Assembly: GCA_003645115.1 (NCBI GenBank)
Contig: QNEG01000089.1
Span: 1-6,477, forward strand
Length of the DNA: 6,477 nucleotides
From: a bacterium
Lineage (GTDB): Bacteria; UBP14; UBA6098; B30-G16
Reading direction: 5' to 3'
The notes under the pieces were generated by a model. The model saw nothing but the letters and a program-made list of their open reading frames with translations. It was not told where the DNA came from and did no database searches. This document shows positions 1 through 4,400 of this stretch, piece after piece. Position 1 is the stretch's first letter, and the number at the start of each line of letters is the position of its first letter. The position numbers and the translations under genes are program-made.

Positions 1-231
1 AGTATCTCGTTCGTGCGTGAGCGATTTTGCGTGGGTTGCCAATATTGTGTGGATGCCTGCCCGTATGATTTGCGGACATTCGATGAGGATACTCGAAAAG
101 TCTATGTGGAGTCTGCTCAATGTATGGGTTGTGGAGCTTGTGCAGTAGCTTGTCCATCTGAAGCCACTATTATGCTGGAACGGGATAGGAACAAAATTCA
201 ATCCGCTATTATTGAATCTATTCTTCGCTAA
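1..231 (+). CDS. C-terminal 2x[4Fe-4S] ferredoxin domain of a truncated iron-sulfur protein (5' end outside window)
   Basis: The frame is open from base 1 and ends at TAA 229-231, giving 76 visible residues. There are two bacterial-ferredoxin motifs of the form CX2CX2CX3CP: Cys 10, 13, 16, 20 followed by Pro21, and Cys 41, 44, 47, 51 followed by Pro52. Together they should bind two [4Fe-4S] clusters and pass electrons in the cytoplasm. A GTG at 13-15 could be read as a start, but it has no ribosome binding site in view and the frame continues upstream, so I treat this as the tail of a larger protein. A paired-cluster domain followed by a short polar tail is typical of the C-terminus of HdrA-like or other FAD-dependent oxidoreductases; that parent is only a guess, and a small free ferredoxin is also possible. 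Its last 62 bases recur downstream at 910-971. Confidence 0.85.
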   Translation, partial: SISFVRERFCVGCQYCVDACPYDLRTFDEDTRKVYVESAQCMGCGACAVACPSEATIMLERDRNKIQSAIIESILR

Positions 232-232
232 T
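171..232 (+). repeat. Direct repeat, copy 1 (3' end of ferredoxin gene)
   Basis: These 62 bases cover the last 20 codons of the ferredoxin gene, including its stop. They match 910-971 at 57 of 62 positions with no gap. The last 44 bases (189-232) differ at only one position, 205 (G here, A in the other copy). The spacing between copies is 739 bases and the interval holds the toxin-antitoxin genes. The repeat contains a small inverted repeat, ATTCAA (196-201) and TTGAAT (212-217). Confidence 0.9.
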
Positions 233-346
233 CAGGGAATTTTTAACCTGTTTAGCAGGAATGAAATAAGTATTAAATCGCTATCTGATGGTGCATATTA
301 CTGGATAACATCGAGCTGCGGTGTTTTTACTCTTGCCAGAATTTTA

Positions 347-374
347 TTGACAATTCCTGAAGTCTCAATATTTT
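347..374 (+). promoter_or_regulatory. Possible sigma70-type promoter for the toxin-antitoxin operon
   Basis: A perfect -35 consensus TTGACA lies at 347-352. With a 16-base spacer it is followed by TATTTT (369-374), a 4 of 6 match to the -10 consensus. Other AT-rich hexamers, such as TACAAT at 388-393, could serve as the -10 instead, but without a matching -35. The call rests on the -35 box and on position relative to the first gene; AT-rich sequence produces chance -10 matches easily. Confidence 0.4.
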
Positions 375-391
375 TATATTAGCTATATACA

Positions 392-409
392 ATATTTTAT
401 TAAAAATAT
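392..409 (+). promoter_or_regulatory. Inverted repeat, possible autoregulatory operator
   Basis: Arms ATATTTT (392-398) and AAAATAT (403-409) are perfect complements around a 4-base spacer, just before the ribosome binding site. The 9-mer CAATATTTT also occurs twice in direct orientation, at 366-374 and 390-398. Type II antitoxins, usually in complex with their toxins, commonly bind repeats in this position to repress their own operon. In sequence this AT-rich the palindrome could be chance. Confidence 0.35.
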
Positions 410-413
410 AATT

Positions 414-419
414 GGGAGG
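414..419 (+). promoter_or_regulatory. Ribosome binding site that sets the antitoxin start
   Basis: GGGAGG at 414-419 sits 4 bases before ATG 424-426. A TTG at 412-414 is in the same frame but overlaps this Shine-Dalgarno sequence and has none of its own, so ATG 424 is the better start. Confidence 0.8.
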
Positions 420-423
420 AAAA

Positions 424-618
424 ATGTCCATTGTAATCGATGAAAAAAAATTAAGAGATATAATACACGATGAAATCACACGAGCTATTCGTGAAATACT
501 GGATGAATTCGAGTTTATGACCGAACAAGATTATGCCGATAGAGAAGAAGCAATAAAGCAGTTTAAAAATGGTAAAGCTATCGATTGGAATATTTATGCG
601 AAAAAGCGTGGAATATAG
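424..618 (+). CDS. Putative type II antitoxin (RelB-like role, family not recognised)
   Basis: This encodes 64 residues from ATG 424 to TAG 616-618. The start is chosen by the strong ribosome binding site at 414-419. The protein is small and charged: a short strand-like start (SIVID, residues 2-6), a long predicted amphipathic helix (about 7-30), a second acidic/basic helix (about 33-50), and a tail with Asp-Trp followed by Lys-Lys-Arg (about 54-63). I do not recognise the family from sequence. The antitoxin role is inferred from size, from lying directly upstream of a RelE-family toxin gene, and from the 1-base overlap with it. Expected function: bind and neutralise the toxin through the C-terminal part and repress the operon, possibly at the inverted repeat at 392-409. 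The N-terminus is not a clear ribbon-helix-helix or Phd/YefM fold, so DNA binding is uncertain. Base composition is very AT-rich, like the toxin gene. Confidence 0.75.
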   Translation: MSIVIDEKKLRDIIHDEITRAIREILDEFEFMTEQDYADREEAIKQFKNGKAIDWNIYAKKRGI

Positions 619-884
619 TGGATTTCAGAATAAAAATATCACCAAAAGTAATAAAATTTCTGGATAAACAATCAAAAAAGACTATAACTCGTCTCGATAC
701 TGCCTTTTCAGAATTGCAAAAAAATCCATATTACTCGGAAACATTGGATATTAAAAAATTGGCAGGATGTAAAAGTGATTATCGTTTGCGAATAGGACAA
801 TTGAGAATTTTATATACCATTTTCAAGGAAGATAATATACTATATGTTTATAAAATTGCTAAACGAGGCGATGTGTATAGATGA
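618..884 (+). CDS. RelE/ParE-family toxin of a type II toxin-antitoxin system
   Basis: This encodes 88 residues from GTG 618-620 to TGA 882-884, a normal length for the family. The frame also contains a TTG at 585, but that start would lie deep inside the antitoxin gene; GTG 618 overlaps the antitoxin stop by one base (TAGTG), the usual coupled arrangement. There is no clear Shine-Dalgarno site, so translation probably depends on coupling. Family hallmarks: KLAG (residues 47-50), a YRLRIG..RILY block (55-66), alternating strands, and the C-terminal KRGDVYR (82-88). Arg63, Arg83 and Tyr87 line up plausibly with the catalytic Arg61, Arg81 and Tyr87 of E. coli RelE, which cleaves mRNA in the ribosomal A site. 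The loop before the terminal Tyr is shorter than in E. coli RelE. mRNA cleavage is therefore likely but not proven; a ParE-like gyrase poison is the alternative. Confidence 0.88.
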   Translation: MDFRIKISPKVIKFLDKQSKKTITRLDTAFSELQKNPYYSETLDIKKLAGCKSDYRLRIGQLRILYTIFKEDNILYVYKIAKRGDVYR

Positions 885-909
885 TTTGCGGCACTTAAGT
901 AAATATCAC

Positions 910-971
910 TATGCTGGAATAAGATATGAACAAAATTCAATCCACTATTATTGAATCTATTCTTCGCTAAT
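910..971 (+). pseudogene. Decayed second copy of the ferredoxin gene 3' end (direct repeat, copy 2)
   Basis: This matches 171-232 at 57 of 62 bases without gaps. Aligned to the parent frame (ATG at 911), the codon equivalent to CGG is now TAA (920-922), so the copy cannot be translated through. The original stop codon is kept at 968-970. Five differences lie at 920, 921, 922, 927 and 944. The copy starts 26 bases after the toxin stop and ends 13 bases before the stop codon of the giant minus-strand gene. It is a non-coding remnant marking the right edge of the toxin-antitoxin insertion. Confidence 0.85.
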
Positions 972-984
972 TACTCCATCTTTT

Positions 985-1455
985 TTACTCGATATGCATA
1001 AGAGCCTTTAGAAATATCCGAGCGCTGATTGTATCCTGTGAGAAATACGGTGGAGTATGCATCATAAGCCACAGATAATGCACCGAATCAGGCGGGATGT
1101 TCCATCCGCCCGGTCCATATCGCAATGTATCCGATAAAATCAAAGTATCCGGGAATATCCAATCCAGCGAATCATTATACGCAGTAGTATCGACAGGGGT
1201 ATTGTTCTGTGTGAAATGCCCCCACATAGAAAAGCAACCATATCCTATGGTGTCCACATAATTGAAATGGTCGGTGTCGAAATCGAATATTCCCATAAGT
1301 ATATCCAGCGGGACATTGCCGATATTAGCTATTGAGAGTGAGTCATCGGCGGTAGAATACACCGTCTCGCCACGCTCGGTATTTTCCTGCTCCCATAGCA
1401 CACTATCCGAACTATTGATTACAAAATGAAGTATATCTGGTTCCTCAAATTCCTT
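985..1455 (-). other. Unrecognised beta-rich C-terminal domain
   Basis: Residues 1675-1830. It includes LSIANIGNVPLDILM (about 1714-1728), a proline/aromatic-rich middle, and ends ARIFLKALMHIE. The N-x-G-N-x-P-L-D-I pattern resembles the N-G-x-x strand turn of Ig-like or choice-of-anchor-type folds. It does not look like a type IX C-terminal sorting domain (no PNP-type start or final G-x-x-V strand) and has no terminal hydrophobic anchor. It could be an unfamiliar sorting or attachment module; I cannot name it. Confidence 0.45.
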
Positions 1456-4400
1456 TAATAATGCCACATCATCGATATAGATTCCTGCTTCATTTGTCCA
1501 ATTATTGCTCACGAAAATAACGGAGAAAGATATTGTATCGCCTGCCCACGGCGAGAGGTCGAACTGGACACGATACCAGAAATTACCCTGGTCATCATCA
1601 CCCCATGCGGGTTTTTCCGCAACTGGAGGTTGTGTATAACCAGTAGCACCGCGAGGATATTCATATATCTGATTCAGAAATATAGTATCGGTATCTGTGA
1701 TAACCCAGGCGGAGGCGGCATCTCGAAGTCCTAATCTACTGGTCCGTGCTTGCATTGAATACCAGAGCCACATCCGAACTTGAGGATGCTCCATCCCAGT
1801 CAAATCGAATGGCTGAAATGTCAATATTGCCAAGTCATTGTTGGGATAATTTCCAGACAGGTCGGTAGCCCATAAGTTATTTCCCGAGTGAGCCGACCCG
1901 GGACCGGATGTGGGAGTTCCATATTCCCAACTTCCGGTGCCGACTGCGTGACCGACATCCTCGAAATGCCAAAATATTGCCACAGTATCATTCACGAATG
2001 GTCCTGGAATTTCTCCACTGGCAGGAAATCTTATTATTCCCTCCGGTATCTCGAATTCATAATGATGATTATAGTTCCAGGGGTCCATCCTGACTTTGCA
2101 GGAATACAACGCGCCATCGGATACATCGAAATCGGAAGTGGTCAATTCGAAAGTGGAATCCTCCACAATCACTCGCGCCGATGTGGGGAATGTCCCATCC
2201 TCTCTTTGATAATATATGGAAAAAGATATTGAATCCTGAAATAGCGCTACTATGGGATAGCATCGCTGTCCCCATAGGTCTGTCGTTTGCGGTTCACCGA
2301 CATATACATCGTCTATCCACCAGCCATTGCATTGGACAGAACCATCGGAAATCAACCTGAACCTAATTCTAATTGAATCGCCCTCCGAAACAGCGCTTAA
2401 ATCCTGTGTCCATCTCTCCCAGCCATTGCTGGTATTGGTAAAACTATCTACAGTTATCCATCCGCCGCCGGCATCGATAGCGATATAACCGTAATCGTAA
2501 TCATCCTCCAGATTGTATCGATGATGAACTACTAATTGAGCATTTCCGGGGACAGTAATCCAAGGTGAAATCAGTGATTCATCCCAATCGGAATCATATA
2601 ATGGGGTTTCCTCTCGACCACAGAACCAGGAATGCATGGGTGAGGATGCATCCCAGGTTGCCAATCGCCAATTGGGGTCGGGGTTCCAATCGCCTATTCC
2701 AGATTCCATATCATCAGAAAATCCTCCCGAACCACTGACTATATCGGCAACTGCGGTATCTGTGGGGTCTCCGCCATCAGAACTGTGCGACTCGAGTAAT
2801 ATTTCCAAAGTGGATGGAGTAACTGCATCGGTATCCACTATTACCGAATAAAATGCGGTTTCTTGTTCTGCTACCGCAAGGTCTCCGAACCATATCGAAT
2901 CCGGCATTTCCAATACTCCATCGCCAGAAAGAACACTGGCTCGAATCCAAGCATCATGCAATGGGTCTAAACCGGTGTTTTCCACGATGACTTCCAGACC
3001 GAGTGTTTCACCTGGTTCGAATCTGCCATCCTCATCCGAGGAATCACTGAATTCCCAGGATATGATGGACAATTCCGGTAATCGCTCTACTATTTCTGCG
3101 ATTGCGGTATCTGTGGGGTCTCCGCCATCGGAACTGTGCGCGAGCAATTCGACTTCCAATGTGTCCGGTGGAACTACTCCCCCATCGATTTCAACGATGA
3201 AATAGCCTGTATCGGTCGCACCGGTATCGATAGTCCCAAACCAGACAGAATCCTCGCCGAGTATGGTGCCATTTCCGGAAATTATATTTATTCTCATCCA
3301 TGCATTATGAAGTATATCCAACCCGATATTTTCCACGATGACTTCCAGACCGAGTGTTTCTCCGGGTTCGAATCTGCCATCCTCATCCGAGGAATCGCTG
3401 AATGTCCAGGAATTTATATCCATTATTGGGGAGACATCGACTATATCGGCGATAGCGGTATCTTTGGGTTCACCACCATCAGAACTGTTTCCTGCGAGTA
3501 ATACCTGAATTTGAGATGGAGTGGGTGCACTATCACCGACCTTGACCTCGAAATAAGCACTGTCGATTTCTGTGGAGTCTATATCCCCGAGCCACACTGA
3601 ATCTTCCCCCAGTATGGAGCCATCACCGGATAAGATAGTCGCTCTAATCCAGGCATCGTGCAATGTATCCATTCCTATATTCTCTACTTCCACTGTGAGT
3701 CCGAGAGTTTCACCGGGTTCGAAATATCCATCGCCATCGGAGGAATCGCCGAATACCCACGAGGATATCGACATTTCAGGAGATGTATCGATTATATCAG
3801 CGATTGCAGTATCTACCGGGTCTCCATCATTGGAGTTGTGTCCCTCCAACAATACCTCAATTTGAGATGGCGCAGCAGCACCAGAATTCACCAATACTTC
3901 ATAATATGCGGTGTCCATTTCACCCGATGGGATATCTCCGAACCACACAGAATCGGGCGGTTCGATAGTAGCATCGCCAGATAGGATACTCGCTCTAATC
4001 CAGGCATCGGTTAGTGTTTCTGTGCCAGTATTTTCTACTACAACAGTAAGTCCAAGAGTTTCACTGGGTTCGAAATATCCATCGCCATCGGAGGAATCGC
4101 CGAATACCCACGAGGATATATTCATCTTCGCCGCATCGATATTGATTCTATATATCAACAATGATGAATCGGTCAGCACATACAAAAACCTTCCCCCGAT
4201 GAATACATCCATTGCTTTGTATGCTGGTATATCGATAGTATGCAAAAGATACGGTGCGGATGGATTTGCAACACTGACCACTTTCACTCCGAGAGTATCA
4301 TTCGCTAGATATGCAATAGTATCGCTAACATCGATAGCTTTAATCGATGCACCATCGGATTCGAATATTCCAGTAGATTCTGGTAAAGCGAGATTAGTCA

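Larger units (their letters stand above)
232..423 (+). other. AT-rich intergenic leader upstream of the toxin-antitoxin genes
   Basis: No credible gene is seen here; the few ATG codons open only very short frames, such as ATG at 288 closing after six codons. The last 80 bases are extremely AT-rich and hold the putative promoter, inverted repeat and ribosome binding site listed separately. A four-base stem, CCTG (247-250) with CAGG (256-259), follows the ferredoxin stop, but it is too weak and lacks a T-run, so I do not call it a terminator. Confidence 0.6.

Noticed and set aside
196..217. ATTCAA/TTGAAT inverted repeat inside the direct repeats as a recombinase site
   Set aside because: Six-base arms around a ten-base gap within coding sequence are easily chance; kept only as a note in the repeat entry.
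247..259. Hairpin CCTG...CAGG after the ferredoxin gene as a terminator
   Set aside because: The stem is four pairs with no T-run after it, too weak for an intrinsic terminator.
288..300. 11-base match GGTGCATATTA shared by the leader and the giant gene near 6249
   Set aside because: One 11-mer match between about 200 and 5500 bases is close to chance expectation and has no extended similarity.
412..423. TTG at 412 as the antitoxin start
   Set aside because: It overlaps the GGGAGG ribosome binding site that serves ATG 424, and the extra residues are just the translated Shine-Dalgarno sequence.
585..617. TTG at 585 as the toxin start
   Set aside because: It would add 11 residues translated from inside the antitoxin gene; GTG 618 gives family-typical length and the usual stop-start overlap.
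1888..2232. Plus-strand open frame of 114 codons inside the giant gene
   Set aside because: It lies wholly antisense to a well-supported domain region, has no ribosome binding site I can see, and its protein is of random composition.
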